A DNA stretch of 64,000 nucleotides from Planctomycetota bacterium. Its GTDB lineage: Bacteria > Planctomycetota > J058. Shown piece by piece: positions 28,157 to 38,036 of the stretch. The DNA lies in NCBI GenBank assembly GCA_019636275.1, contig JAHBXY010000014.1, positions 25,450-89,449 of the forward strand, given 5' to 3'. How positions within the stretch are numbered: position 1 is the stretch's first letter; every line of letters begins with the position of its first letter. The notes under the pieces are model-generated. The model was given only the letters and a program-made list of their open reading frames with translations. It searched no databases and was not told the DNA's origin. The position numbers and the translations under genes were made by a program.

Positions 28157-28921
28157 TCACCCTCGCGCGAGTCCGCGCGCCCAGGCGAGGTCGTCCGGGT
28201 CGAGCGGCGGGACCGGCTCGGTCCCCTGGTAGTCGAGCCGCCGCCCGAAGCCGCCGCGGTCGTAGACCTCGGTGAGCACGGCGCCCAGGTTCAGGACGAC
28301 GTCGGCGACGCCCGGGAGCAGCGGGACGCCGACGCGCGGCAGGCGCCCCCGGAGGCCGATCGCGTAGAGCTCGCGCGCCTCGCGGTCGGACGCCCGGGAG
28401 ACGACCGCCCGGTAGGTCGCGTCGCCCGAGAGCTCGGCGGGCAGGGCGACCGTCGGCTCGCCGGTCCTGAGCAGGTCGACCTCGACCAGGCTGGCGTCCG
28501 AAGCCAGGACCTCGGCCTGCTTCCGCAGGTACAGCTCACGCCCGGCGCCGGGGCGCTTGTTGGCCGGCGAGAGCACCTCGATCACCGTGACGACGCGCTC
28601 GTCGGCGTCGGCCGTGCGGAGCTCGAGGTACGGCTCGCGGCGCTCGACGGGCCGGAGCCGGACGATCGTGGGGACGTCGGCGACGGCCGCGGCGCCCGGG
28701 CGCACGGGCGGAGGGGCCGGCGAGTCGATCACGGAGACGTCGGGGTAGAGCGTGCGGGAGGGCGTCTCGACGTAGATGCGCTCGCCGATCGCGACGTAGT
28801 AGCCCTCACCGACCTGCGCGCCGAGGTGGTCGCCGGCGTAGGTGACCAGTCGCTGGTGCACGTTCGGCCAGCGCGCCGGGTGCTCGAGCCAGGGGTCCAT
28901 GCCAGGGAGCGGGCTGGGCAC
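28157..28921 (-). CDS. DUF4058 family protein
   Basis: The protein is 254 aa and starts at a GTG. The opening MPSPLPGMDPWLEHPARWPN is the hallmark of DUF4058, followed by a conserved core (RTLYPDVSVID; VVTVIEVLSPANKRPGAGR; YLRKQAEVLASDASLVEVDL). The IEVLSPANK segment resembles restriction-endonuclease-like folds, and function is unestablished. Such genes are frequent in cyanobacteria and Planctomycetota. No operon partner. Confidence 0.85.
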   Translation of the reverse strand: MPSPLPGMDPWLEHPARWPNVHQRLVTYAGDHLGAQVGEGYYVAIGERIYVETPSRTLYPDVSVIDSPAPPPVRPGAAAVADVPTIVRLRPVERREPYLELRTADADERVVTVIEVLSPANKRPGAGRELYLRKQAEVLASDASLVEVDLLRTGEPTVALPAELSGDATYRAVVSRASDREARELYAIGLRGRLPRVGVPLLPGVADVVLNLGAVLTEVYDRGGFGRRLDYQGTEPVPPLDPDDLAWARGLARG

Positions 28922-29148
28922 CGCGCGCCTCCGGCTCCAGTCTACCGCGGCGCGAGGCCACCGAGCCTGGAAGCACTTACGAGCGGACTGATCCTCGCCA
29001 CGACCCGCGCGTCATCCGGGTGCTTCGCTTCGACCGCGAAGGCCGAATCGAGCCTCTTCCCGTGATCCGTGCCATTCCCGTGCGTGACGGGTCGCTGCCT
29101 CGTGGGCGGCGGCCCGTCTCGCATGTACCAGGAGAACTCAGGTCACAT
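28922..29148. other. Non-coding stretch upstream of the DUF4058 gene
   Basis: This 227-bp stretch, together with the adjoining repeat at 29149-29389, makes up a 483-bp gene-free gap. I see no gene. It must hold the DUF4058 promoter on the minus strand, but no clear consensus is visible. Confidence 0.4.
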
Positions 29149-29389
29149 CAGAGGAGCAGAGGGAGCAGAGGGCTCGAGAACTCTCCTTTCCGCGCCCGTA
29201 CTCGACCCGCCAAAGCGAGCGATGGGGAGGCGCCGAGCGGCGGGCCGAACGTCCTCGTCCGGGCACTTGCGCCGATCGCGCCCCCCTCGCGAGCACATCA
29301 CTCATCGCAGGTTCGCCGCAGCGATTCCTTCTCGACCCCCAGGGAGCGGGTGAGACGCCGTGACGCCCTCTGCTGTCTCTGCTCCTCTG
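29149..29389. mobile_element. MITE-like element with terminal inverted repeats, copy 1
   Basis: The left end CAGAGGAGCAGAGGGAGCAG (29149 on) is mirrored at the right end by CTGTCTCTGCTCCTCTG (ending 29389), 22-bp ends with two mismatches. Flanking TCAC/GTGA extends the palindrome. The interior shares long blocks with the copy at 37781-38008, such as GACCCGCCAAAGCGAGCGAT and CCCTCGCGAGC, in the same orientation. It encodes nothing plausible. It lies 15 bp from the stop of the amidohydrolase operon. Confidence 0.8.
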
Positions 29390-29404
29390 CGGTGATCCCT
29401 CCTG

Positions 29405-32401
29405 CTACCGCCCGAGCACCCGCCCGTTGACCACGACCGCCTTCACGCGCGACGTGGCCTCGAGGGGCGGGCCGTCCCACACGACGAGGTCGCCGTCCTT
29501 GCCCGGCTCGAGCGAGCCGACGCGGTCGTCGATCCCGTAGGCCTTCGCGGCGTCGATCGTCAGCGCGCGCAGGGCGTCGGCCCAGCCCAGGCCGCGGTGG
29601 ACGGCCAGGACCGCCCGCAGGGGCAGCTCGGCCGCGCCGTCCTCGGCGTTGCTCATGAAGGCCACGCGTAGCCCCGCGCGCGTCAGCAGCGCCGCCGTCG
29701 GGTCCTCGAGGCGGCCCGGCGCCGCGCGCACGAGCTGGTCGGGGCGCAGGATGATCGGGACGTCGCTCTTGCGCAGGCGCTCGGCGATCCGGTGCCCCTG
29801 CGCCAGGCCGACGAACACGGCCCGCAGGCCCTGCGCCTCGACGAAATCGAGGACCGTGCGGGCCAGGAGCGGGTCGTCGACGTGCAGGACCAGCGCGGCC
29901 CGCTTCTCGAACGCCAGGCGCAGCGGCTCGAGCGCGTGGTCGACCGGCGGCGCGACGGGGCGTCCGCCGGCCGCGCCGCGCCGCCGCGCCTGCACCCGGA
30001 TCTCCGGCGCGTCGCGGGTCGTGCGGTTGGCCTCGAAGTCCAGCTCGAAGGGGCCGAGCCGGACCTTGCCCTTGATGTGGTCGTCGGCCACGAGCTCGCC
30101 CTCGACCCGCGGCGCCCCCATGGGGCTCTCGACGTCGACCGTGAGCGTGACCTTCTTGCCCGTCAGCGTGCCGCTGACCGGCGCGTCCTGGCCGGGCGCC
30201 TGCGGCGTCCGGGCCAGGCCCTGGATCGTGCTCCCGTCCGGCTCGAGCCGCAGGACCAGCTCCCCGCGCTGCGGGTCCGGCAGCGGCCCGCCGGAGATCG
30301 TCGTCACCCAGGTGCCCGAGATCGGGTCGACCTTCGCCGGCGGCGCCTCCTCCTCCTGCGGCTGCTGCCGCGGCGCGGGCGCGGCCTGCGGCCGCCCCTG
30401 TGCCGCCGCGCCCGGCCGCGCCGCGGCCTCGAGGCGCCGCCTGGCGTCGTCGGCCAGCCACTTGGCCAGGTCGGCCCGGTACTTCTCCCACTTGGCGGCG
30501 TAGGCCTTGCCGGCCTGCAGCCGCGCGGCGAACGCCGGCGGCACGACGAGCGGGTCGCTCCGCCCGAGGTCGAAGGCCACCCCGACGACCTCGCGCAGGA
30601 CCAGGCCGCGGCGGACGTCGTCGACATGCGGCGCGCCGACGTCGGGCGCGCCCTCGGCCGTCTTGATCGCCACGACGCGCGCGCCCAGGCCGTGCAGGTT
30701 CCAGGGCGCCATGAGGACCGTCGTCACGCCGGCGCCGGCCACCTCGCGCCAGGGCGGCCGCTCGCGGGCGATCAGGCCGTGGAGGAGGACGTCGGGCGTG
30801 GGCGTGCCCTTGTCGCCGCCGAGGCCCAGGTGGCCCCAGGCGTCGATCAGCCCGGGCGTGACCACGCCGTCGCGGCCGGCGTCGATCACGCGCGCCCCGC
30901 GCGGGTGCGGCACCGACGAGCCGACGGCGGCGATCCGCCCGCCCTCGATCAGGACCTCGCCGTCCCGCAGCGCCTCGCCCGCGAGCGTGAGGACCGTGCC
31001 CGCGCGCACGACGACGGCGCTCGACGTCGGCGCCCGCCAGGCCAGCCGCCCGCCGACCCAGGTCTCGACCACCTCGCTGCGCGTGCCCAGCGGGTCGCCC
31101 GTGAGCAGCACCAGGTCGGCGTCGCGGCCCGGCGTCAGCGCGCCCACCCGATCGGAGACGCCGAGCACCTCGGCCGCCACGCGCGTCACGGCCGCCAGCG
31201 CGGCCTCGACGTCGAGCCCGCCGCGGACCGCCAGCGCCGCCAGCAGGCGCAGCTCCGCCTCGCTCCCCGGCGGCGCGGCCAGCGCGAAGCGCACCCCGGC
31301 GTCGAACAGCCGCCGCGGCGCGTCGTGGCGCACGCGCGGCCGGTCCGGGTGCTCGCCCCGGTCCCACGGGTCGCTCCGCAGCCACAGCGGGAGCTCGTAG
31401 ACGCACGGCGCGTCGAGCGCCGCCAGCGCCGCCGTGACCTGCGGCTCGCCCGCCTCGGTGAGCCCGGCCAGCACCGGCCGCAGCCCCAGGTCCCAGGCCA
31501 GGTCGACGGCGCCGAGGACCTCGGCCGCGCGGCGCGCGTCGATCCGCACCTCGCCGGTCGCCATGGCCTCGGCCAGGCCCTCGAGGTCGAGGTCCAGCGC
31601 CGGTCGCGCAGCGGCCGACTCCGCCCCGCGCCGGGCCTCGTACTCCAGCGCCGCGCGCAGCTTGCTCTCGAGCTCGGCCACGACGGCCACGCGCGAGGTC
31701 GGCCGCTGGCGCTCGCCGGGCACGATCGGGACGTCCGACGACGAGGGCACGGGGATCGTCACCTTGAGCGGCGGGTTGAGCGCCGTCTCGCCCAGGTCGA
31801 CGACCATCTCCGCCTGCTCGCGCAGCACGCGCTCGCCGGGCGGCCCCGCCAGCTTGACCACCGCGCCGCGGCCGCTGACCAATCGCCCGCGGCCGGGGTT
31901 CAGGAAGGCCGTCGTGATCCCGGCCCGCAGCAGGTCGGTCCGCGCCTCGTAGGCGTCGAACCCGTCGATCGCCCGGTAGCGGCCGCCGACGGTCTCCTCG
32001 CCGCGCCGGCCCGAGCCCGTCCACAGCCCGCAGGCGATCAGCCCCGGCGCCGCCACGAGGTCGCTCCGGTCGATCACCGGGACGCCGTCCGGCACGACCG
32101 CCTGGTCGGGCGGCAGGACCGCCACGACCTTGCCCTGGCTGACGACGATCAGCGCCGGCGCGATCACCTCGCCGGGCCGACCCGTGTGCGCCCGCGCGAC
32201 CCGCAGGCAGAAGGCGCCGTCGATCCCGGGGCCGTCGGGGCCGCGGGCGTGGGCCGGGCGCGCCGCCCCCGGCAGCGTCGCGACGGCGACGACCGACGCC
32301 GTCAGGGCCAGGGCGCCGAGCCCGGCGCGTCGCAGGCGAGCGGGACGCCTCACCGGCCGCCCTCCGGCCGCGCCCTGGTCTCCTGCTGGCGGCGCGCTCA
32401 C
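29405..32401 (-). CDS. Double-domain amidohydrolase-like protein, metal motif missing in both halves
   Basis: The protein is 998 aa, started by a GTG overlapping the upstream stop. A hydrophobic stretch ([18 protein letters not shown]) near residue 35 suggests export or anchoring. Domain 1 spans about 60-480 and domain 2 about 485-998. Each has the amidohydrolase beginning and the closing signature ([40 protein letters not shown]). The strand-1 HxH site is lost: [15 protein letters not shown] in domain 1 and [16 protein letters not shown] in domain 2. An insert near 710-800 looks like a beta-rich domain preceded by a Pro/Gln/Glu linker. Classical hydrolase activity is unlikely; a binding or structural role is inferred. 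Last gene of the operon. Confidence 0.8.
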   Translation of the reverse strand: MSAPPAGDQGAAGGRPVRRPARLRRAGLGALALTASVVAVATLPGAARPAHARGPDGPGIDGAFCLRVARAHTGRPGEVIAPALIVVSQGKVVAVLPPDQAVVPDGVPVIDRSDLVAAPGLIACGLWTGSGRRGEETVGGRYRAIDGFDAYEARTDLLRAGITTAFLNPGRGRLVSGRGAVVKLAGPPGERVLREQAEMVVDLGETALNPPLKVTIPVPSSSDVPIVPGERQRPTSRVAVVAELESKLRAALEYEARRGAESAAARPALDLDLEGLAEAMATGEVRIDARRAAEVLGAVDLAWDLGLRPVLAGLTEAGEPQVTAALAALDAPCVYELPLWLRSDPWDRGEHPDRPRVRHDAPRRLFDAGVRFALAAPPGSEAELRLLAALAVRGGLDVEAALAAVTRVAAEVLGVSDRVGALTPGRDADLVLLTGDPLGTRSEVVETWVGGRLAWRAPTSSAVVVRAGTVLTLAGEALRDGEVLIEGGRIAAVGSSVPHPRGARVIDAGRDGVVTPGLIDAWGHLGLGGDKGTPTPDVLLHGLIARERPPWREVAGAGVTTVLMAPWNLHGLGARVVAIKTAEGAPDVGAPHVDDVRRGLVLREVVGVAFDLGRSDPLVVPPAFAARLQAGKAYAAKWEKYRADLAKWLADDARRRLEAAARPGAAAQGRPQAAPAPRQQPQEEEAPPAKVDPISGTWVTTISGGPLPDPQRGELVLRLEPDGSTIQGLARTPQAPGQDAPVSGTLTGKKVTLTVDVESPMGAPRVEGELVADDHIKGKVRLGPFELDFEANRTTRDAPEIRVQARRRGAAGGRPVAPPVDHALEPLRLAFEKRAALVLHVDDPLLARTVLDFVEAQGLRAVFVGLAQGHRIAERLRKSDVPIILRPDQLVRAAPGRLEDPTAALLTRAGLRVAFMSNAEDGAAELPLRAVLAVHRGLGWADALRALTIDAAKAYGIDDRVGSLEPGKDGDLVVWDGPPLEATSRVKAVVVNGRVLGR

Positions 32402-33752
32402 CGTGCGCCCGCAAACCTCCGCTGCCCTCGGCCGGCGGCGCCGGCGACGCCGGAGCCGCCGCCTGGCCGGTCACGAGCCGGCGGAGGCGATGGTCCTTGC
32501 CGCGCTCGTAGACCAGGCTCCCCTCGAGGACGACGGCCTCGACGTGCGTCCGGGCGCTCAGCGGGTCGCCCGAGAGCAGCAGCAGGTTGGCGTCCTTGCC
32601 GGGCGTGATCGACCCGACGCGGTCGAGCATGCCGATCGCCCGCGCCGGCCAGAGCGTCACCGCCTTGAGCGCCGCCGCCCGCGGCAGCCCCTCGCGCACG
32701 CAGCGCGCCGCCTGGTACCAGAGGAAGCGCTCGGCGAAGCTGGCCTCCGGCTCGACGAGGAGCGCGAACTCGAGCCCGGCCTCCTGCAGCGCCCGGGGGA
32801 CGAAGGTCTCCCGCTCCTCGCCCGTGACGGGGTCCTCCTCGCGGTGGACCAGCCCGTCGACGACCACCGGCCGCCCGGTCTCCTTCAGCAGCGGCGCCGC
32901 CCGGAACGCGTCGCCGCCGAGCACGAACGTGCTGCGCTCGAGGAAGCCCATCTCCAGCGCCATGGCCACCGCGTAGTCGACGTCGCGGGCCGCGGCGCAG
33001 TAGATCACGGCGTCGAGCTGCCCCTGCGTGAGCAGCCACAGGTTGCGCCGCTGCTCGTCGAGGTCCTCGGGCCGCAGGAGGGCCCGGCCCAGCTCGCGCG
33101 CCCGCTCCGGGCCCGCCTTCGACGTCCGGCCGGCGGCCTTCTCCTCCTCGTCGTGGCGCCGCTCCGCCGCCGCGTCGACGTGGTCGCGCAGGTCGGCGAA
33201 CGCCTCGCGCAGGCGCGCGCGCTCGCGGATCCGGTCCCAGCCGCGCTTGCCGCCCACCGACAGCTTGAGCGCGCTGGCGGCGCGCACGGTCATCTCGTCC
33301 TGCGTCAGGCCCATGGGACGCATCACGCGGGCCAGGCCGCCGATCAGCGTGTCGTGGCCCTGGATCACGTGCAGCGTCGTGAGCCCGTCGCGCAGGGCGT
33401 CTTCATAGGCCAGGCTGCCCGGGTCGACCGCGTCGGCCACGTCGAGGAACGGCGCCACCGGGAGCGACTCGTTGGCCCGGTCCATGCCGGCGCTCGTGTG
33501 CGCCAGCACGAAGCCGGGGAACACGACCTTGCCCGTGGCGTCGATCACGGTCGCGTCGTAGGGGATCCGCACGGCGGCGCGCGAGCCGACGGCCGCGATC
33601 CGCCCGTCGCGCACGAGCACGACGCCGTCGTCGATCTCGGGCCCGTCGACGGTGATCACCTTGCCGCCGCGCACCGCCACCACCTGGGCGCGCGCCGTCG
33701 CCGGCGCCGCGGCCGCGAGGAGGAGGAGGAGGAGGGCTGTCGAGCGCGTCAT
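32398..33752 (-). CDS. Exported amidohydrolase-like protein, no HxH motif; probable 3' frameshift
   Basis: It starts at the ATG at 33752 with a signal peptide ([22 protein letters not shown]). The fold markers are [19 protein letters not shown], where HxH should be, and the end signature [24 protein letters not shown] replaces the HxH. The reading frame does not close at the expected place: it stays open to 29298 in a frame that is only shadow of the next gene. A TGA in the neighbouring frame at 32398-32400 overlaps the next GTG (GTGA), the same junction style as the sister genes. I therefore infer a one-base frameshift in about 32400-32470, where the frame turns Pro/Ala-rich. About 450 residues. 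Confidence 0.7.
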
Positions 33753-33771
33753 GGGGTCTCTTCGCTCCGTT

Positions 33772-33811
33772 GCTCGGAGTGACTCGGAGTGGCTCGGAGT
33801 GGCTCGGAACC
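33772..33811. repeat. Four 10-bp tandem units between two amidohydrolase-like genes
   Basis: Units follow the pattern GCTCGGAGTG, ACTCGGAGTG, GCTCGGAGTG, GCTCGGAACC in the 64-bp intergenic gap. No ribosome site or promoter is obvious in it. Confidence 0.7.
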
Positions 33812-33816
33812 GCGGC

Positions 33817-35097
33817 TCAGAACCGCTGCGGCGGGGCAGGCTGCGCCGGGGCGACGGTCCGCTCCGGCGGCAGGTCGGGGATGCGGTCGACGACGGCCTC
33901 GCCCTGGATGAGGACGAGCAGGGGGCGCGACGTGGGCTCGAGCGGCGGCCCGCTCCAGACGACCACGTCGGCGTCGCGGTCGGGCGCGAGGAGGCCCGTC
34001 CGCTCGAGGCCGAGGATCGTCGCCGGCGCGAAGGTCACCGCGCGCAGCGCGGCGGCCGGGTCGAGGCCGTAGCGCGCGGCCATCATGGCCTGGGCGCGCA
34101 GGTCGTCCTCCTCCTCGCGGTCGGCGGCGGTCAGGCAGAAGCGCACGCCGGCCGCGTGCAGCATGGCGGGCGTGGCCAGGGCCGGGTCGTCGCCCTCGCC
34201 CGTGAACGCCCGCCACCCGCGCGGGCGGTCGAACACCGGGCCGAAGATCACGGGCACCCCGCGCGCCTTCACGAGGTCGAGGACGTGCCGCACCTCGGTG
34301 GCCTCCTCGAGGACGAACGTGACGCCCGCCTCGGCGGTGAGGCGCAGGGCCGTCTCGATGTCGCCGCGCGTGCGCGCCTGGACGCGCAGCGGGCGGTCGC
34401 CCGCGAGCACCTCGGCCAGCGTCGTGCCGGCCGGCCCGTCGAGGCCCCCGGCGCGCGCGCGCGCGAAGGCGTCGCGGAACACCCACACGCCGCCCATGCG
34501 CGTCGTCGGCCGCCGCGTCAGGTGGTCGATCGTCCCCCACGGCCCCCGGTTGCGCGCGCCGCGCCGCCAGGCCTCGGGGCCGAGCGTCGCCTTGACCGCG
34601 CCCTCGGCCTCGACCACGCGCCGGCCGTGCGGCCCCCCCGTGCGCACGATCGTCGACCGGCCGCCGATCACGCTCTCGGGCGAGGCCGTGACGCACACCG
34701 TCGTGATCCCGCGCGCCGCCAGGCGCCGCCACACCGGCGCGTGCAGGTCGACCTCGTCGAGCACCCGCAGGTGCGGCACGACCTCCGTCTCCTGCTCGGC
34801 CCAGGCGCCCGGCGTCGTCAGGCCGGCCGCGGACATGGCCTCGACCAGGCCCGGGCTGATCTCGGCCCCGGGCACGGCCACCACGCGCGCGCCCGGCCCC
34901 AGGCGGCCCTCGACGTCGGCCCAGGCGCCGACCGCCACGACCCGCCGGCCGCGGACGACGACCGCGCCGTCGGGCAGCGCCTCGCCGTCGCCCACGTGCA
35001 CGACGCCGCGCAGGACCAGCGGCGGCGGCCCCTCGTCCTGCGCCGACGCGGGGGCGACGAGGAGCGCGGCGATCGTCAGGACGACGAGGGACCTCAT
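33817..35097 (-). CDS. Exported amidohydrolase-like protein, HxH missing
   Basis: The protein is 426 aa. Its ATG overlaps the upstream TGA (ATGA). Signal peptide: [20 protein letters not shown]. The strand-1 site reads [16 protein letters not shown] with no histidines. Later landmarks are [14 protein letters not shown] and the end signature [18 protein letters not shown]. An acidic stretch ([12 protein letters not shown]) replaces the usual GTDS-type Asp site. It is likely periplasmic and non-catalytic in the classical sense. Third gene of the five-gene operon. Confidence 0.82.
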   Translation of the reverse strand: MRSLVVLTIAALLVAPASAQDEGPPPLVLRGVVHVGDGEALPDGAVVVRGRRVVAVGAWADVEGRLGPGARVVAVPGAEISPGLVEAMSAAGLTTPGAWAEQETEVVPHLRVLDEVDLHAPVWRRLAARGITTVCVTASPESVIGGRSTIVRTGGPHGRRVVEAEGAVKATLGPEAWRRGARNRGPWGTIDHLTRRPTTRMGGVWVFRDAFARARAGGLDGPAGTTLAEVLAGDRPLRVQARTRGDIETALRLTAEAGVTFVLEEATEVRHVLDLVKARGVPVIFGPVFDRPRGWRAFTGEGDDPALATPAMLHAAGVRFCLTAADREEEDDLRAQAMMAARYGLDPAAALRAVTFAPATILGLERTGLLAPDRDADVVVWSGPPLEPTSRPLLVLIQGEAVVDRIPDLPPERTVAPAQPAPPQRF

Positions 35098-36248
35098 GGA
35101 CGCTCCTCCCCCGCGGCGGCGACGCGGTGCACGCGCCGGCCGAGGACCCAGGTCTCGAGCACGCGCGACGACAGGTCGAGCGGCGGCCCGTCGAGCAGGA
35201 CCAGGTCGGCGTCCTTGCCCGGAGCGAGCGTGCCCACGCGCTCGTCGGCCCCGAGCGCGCGCGCCGCGCCGCGCCCGAGCGCGTCGAGGGCGCGCTCCGG
35301 CGCCAGGCCGTAGCGCACGGCCAGCGCCGCCGTGAGGCGCAGCCCCTCGACCGGCCCGTCCGGCGCCTGGCTCGTGAACAGCACCGGCACCCCGGCCGCC
35401 GCCAGGCGCGCCGGCACGCGCAGGGCCCGCTCGGGCGTCGTCAGGCCGAACGGCCCCACGATCGTCGGCGCGCCGCCGACGAGGTCGCGCGCCTGCTCGG
35501 CGTCGAGCGCGCTCGGGTCGAAGCCCGCGGCCAGGCGGTAGGTGACGCGCAGCCCCAGCGGCAAGGTGATCCCGCGCGCCTGGTCGAGGTCGACCGGCGT
35601 GGCCACCGTGAACAGCCCGGCCAGGTCGCCGCGCGCGAACGCGGCCAGGAGGTCGCTCGGGTCGAAGGTCCCGGGCTCCCTCGCCTGGTGCGCCTCGGTG
35701 ATCGCGCGCCGCAGGAGCGCCACGGCGCCCGAGCGCGCCGTGGGCGGCCGGTCGCCGCGCAGGACGGACGGCCCCAGGGCCAGCTTGGCGACGGGGTCGA
35801 CGCCCAGCGGGACCCCGGTCGTCTTCAGGACCACGCCAGCGCCGCCGAACAGGCTGCCGTCGCCCGGGGTCACGAGCACCGTCGTCACGCCGGCCGCGCG
35901 CGCGCGCGCCAGGTCTCGGTGCTCGGGGTCGAGGGCGCCCTCGACGGTCAGGTCGCGGTCGAGGGCCAGGGCGACCTCGTCGCGCTCGCGCAGGCCGAGC
36001 CCGGTGCACGGGTCGACGAAGCCGGGGACGAGCCACGCGCCCGGCCGCTCGAGCAGCGGCACGCCCAGCGGCACCTCGATCGTGTGGCCGACCGCGACCA
36101 CCTTGCCGCCGCGCACGAGGACGACGGCGTCGACGAGCGGCGGCGCGTCGGCGGCGGTCAGCACGTGGCCGGCGCGGATCGCCACGTCCTGGGCCGCGGC
36201 GGGCCAGGGGGTGAGCGCGAGCAGGGCGACGACGAGCGCGGTCCTCAT
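35094..36248 (-). CDS. Exported amidohydrolase-like protein, HxH missing
   Basis: This is the shortest member at 384 aa. Signal peptide: MRTALVVALLALTPWPAAAQ. Strand 1 reads LVPGFVDPCTGLGLRERDE, so no HxH. GGAGVVLKTTGVPLG corresponds to the Gly-rich block shared by all members. It ends with VGTLAPGKDADLVLLDGPPL and a short tail. It is coupled to the next gene by ATGA overlap and follows the first operon gene after 56 bp. Confidence 0.82.
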   Translation of the reverse strand: MRTALVVALLALTPWPAAAQDVAIRAGHVLTAADAPPLVDAVVLVRGGKVVAVGHTIEVPLGVPLLERPGAWLVPGFVDPCTGLGLRERDEVALALDRDLTVEGALDPEHRDLARARAAGVTTVLVTPGDGSLFGGAGVVLKTTGVPLGVDPVAKLALGPSVLRGDRPPTARSGAVALLRRAITEAHQAREPGTFDPSDLLAAFARGDLAGLFTVATPVDLDQARGITLPLGLRVTYRLAAGFDPSALDAEQARDLVGGAPTIVGPFGLTTPERALRVPARLAAAGVPVLFTSQAPDGPVEGLRLTAALAVRYGLAPERALDALGRGAARALGADERVGTLAPGKDADLVLLDGPPLDLSSRVLETWVLGRRVHRVAAAGEERP

Positions 36249-36304
36249 GCCCCGCACCTTACCCGACGCCACCGACAACTCGGTTCGGACTCCGTTCGGG
36301 TGCC

Positions 36305-37687
36305 TCACGGGGCCCTCCGCCACACGATGTGCCCGTCGACGACCACGACCTCGGCCGCCGGCGCGGTGGCCAGGGGATCGCGCGACAGGACGACCAGGTC
36401 CGCGTCGTAGCCGGGGGCCACGCGGCCGAGGCGCTCGCCCAGGCCCAGGAGCTCGGCGGCGCGCGCCGTGATGGCCGCCTCGGCGACGCCGCGGTCGAGG
36501 CCCTGGCCGGCGGCGAGCGCCGCGGCGAGCTCGACGAAGCGGCTGGCGGCCAGGTCGCCCGTGCCCAGCGCGAACGGGACGCCGCGCGCCTCGAGGGCGC
36601 CTGCGAGGTCGATCGCGAGGGCGGGCGGCCGGGCCCGGCCGTCGCCCGGCGGCAGCGGGTCGCCCAGGACGACCTTCGCCTCGCGCGCCGCGAGGAGGTC
36701 GACGACCCGGTGCGCCTCGAGGCCGCCTTCGATGATGAGCGACGGCACGCCCTGCTCGCGGGCCAGCTCGACCGCGGCGACGATGTCCTCCGCGCGCTGC
36801 GCGCGCACGCGCAGGGGGAGCTCGCCCTCGAGGACGCGCGCCAGGAGCGCCGCCACGCGGTCGGGGTTGGGGCGGCGCGGGCGCTCGCCCTTCTTCGCCT
36901 CGCCCTGGGGCTGCTGCGCCGGGGCCGTCGGCGGCGGGGGGCCGGGCTCGGGGCGCGGGGGGCCGCGCCGGCGCGGGCGCGGCGGGTCGGGCTCGGCGGC
37001 GGTCGGGGCGCGTGACGGGCTGCCGACCGGCGCCACGCCGCCGCGCGAGTCGACCGGCGCCGTGTCGGCGCCCACCTCGGCGGCCCACTTCGCCAGCGCC
37101 TCGTCGTAGTCGGCCACGGCGTCGCGGTAGCGGCGCGCGGCGTCGAAGGCCCGTCGCAGGTCGCCCCAGGCGCTCACGCGCGCCAGCGGGCCGGCGTCGA
37201 GCTCGCCCACGCCGGCGACGACGGCGGCCTCCTCGGCCACGACGACGTCCTTCAGCGGCGCGCCCGGGCGCAGCTTGACGACGCTGCCCGCCCCGAGCAC
37301 GCCGGCGCCGCCGCCGCGCGGCGAGAGGAACACGGTCGTGACGCCGTTGCGCAGCGCCTCCTCGATGGCGTGACGGTCGTGCGGGTCGAAGCCGTCGACC
37401 CCGCGCCCCAGGGCGTCCGCGCCGCCGACGCCGGCCCAGGCGTCGATCCGCCCGGGCACGACGGCCGCCCCGCGCGCGTCGAGGCGCGTCGCCCCGCGCG
37501 GAGGGCGCGCGTCCGGGCCGACCGCGCGCACCTTGCCGCCGGCCACGACGATCGTCACCGGCCGCTCGTGGCCGGCGACGCGGGCGTTCGTGATGACGAG
37601 GGCGCCACGCGCGTCCTCCTGCGCGGCGAGGCCGCCGGCCAGGAGGAGGGTGGGGAGGGCCAGGAGCAGCGCGCGGGTCGGGGTCAT
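36305..37687 (-). CDS. Exported amidohydrolase-like protein, HxH missing, Pro-rich insert
   Basis: This is the first gene of the operon, 460 aa. Signal peptide: MTPTRALLLALPTLLLAGGLAAQ. Strand 1 reads VVPGRIDAWAGVGGADALG with no HxH. GAGSVVKLRPGAPLKDV follows. A low-complexity Pro/Arg/Gln insert (about residues 215-275) splits the barrel region, and a GTGD remains near the GTDS position. End signature: GRVAPGYDADLVVLSRDPL. The promoter is expected in 37688-37780, directly beside MITE-like copy 2. Confidence 0.82.
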   Translation of the reverse strand: MTPTRALLLALPTLLLAGGLAAQEDARGALVITNARVAGHERPVTIVVAGGKVRAVGPDARPPRGATRLDARGAAVVPGRIDAWAGVGGADALGRGVDGFDPHDRHAIEEALRNGVTTVFLSPRGGGAGVLGAGSVVKLRPGAPLKDVVVAEEAAVVAGVGELDAGPLARVSAWGDLRRAFDAARRYRDAVADYDEALAKWAAEVGADTAPVDSRGGVAPVGSPSRAPTAAEPDPPRPRRRGPPRPEPGPPPPTAPAQQPQGEAKKGERPRRPNPDRVAALLARVLEGELPLRVRAQRAEDIVAAVELAREQGVPSLIIEGGLEAHRVVDLLAAREAKVVLGDPLPPGDGRARPPALAIDLAGALEARGVPFALGTGDLAASRFVELAAALAAGQGLDRGVAEAAITARAAELLGLGERLGRVAPGYDADLVVLSRDPLATAPAAEVVVVDGHIVWRRAP

Positions 37688-37780
37688 CGGCCACAGAGGC
37701 TAAATGGAAACCCGGTCCGGCTCAACACGGGGCGGGGCGCGGAGCCTCAGGCGCCCGCCAGGCGGACGGAGTGCTCACCA

Positions 37781-38008
37781 CAGAGGAGCAGAGGGAGCAG
37801 AGAGCTCGAGGACCCTTCTCTTCATTCCCCTGCTCTCGTTGCCGACCCGCCAGAGCGAGCGATGGGGACGGGCGGAACGGGCTTCGTGCCAGGCCGGGAC
37901 GTGCGCCGATCGCCCGCCCCTCGCGAGCGCATCACGCATCGCAGGACCGAGCTCGAGAGTCTCTTCGAGCGCGGGGGGGGGGCGCCCTCTGCTTCCTCTG
38001 CTCCTCTG
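37781..38008. mobile_element. MITE-like element with terminal inverted repeats, copy 2
   Basis: The left end CAGAGGAGCAGAGGGAGCAG is mirrored by CTTCCTCTGCTCCTCTG at the right end; flanking CTCAC/GTGAG extends the match. The interior is closely related to 29149-29389, including the nested GCGATG/CATCGC pairing. A G-run (nine Gs, about 37973-37981) is specific to this copy. With copy 1 it brackets the amidohydrolase-like operon. The rest of the 349-bp gap (37688-37780 and 38009-38036) holds no gene. Confidence 0.8.
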
Positions 38009-38036
38009 TTGTGAGCAACTCTCCGCGGGGGGCACG

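Noticed and set aside
29298..32397. Continuation of the 33752 frame as a 1484-residue fusion
   Set aside because: The continuation is the shifted frame of the double-domain gene at 29405-32401 and has no protein-like features.
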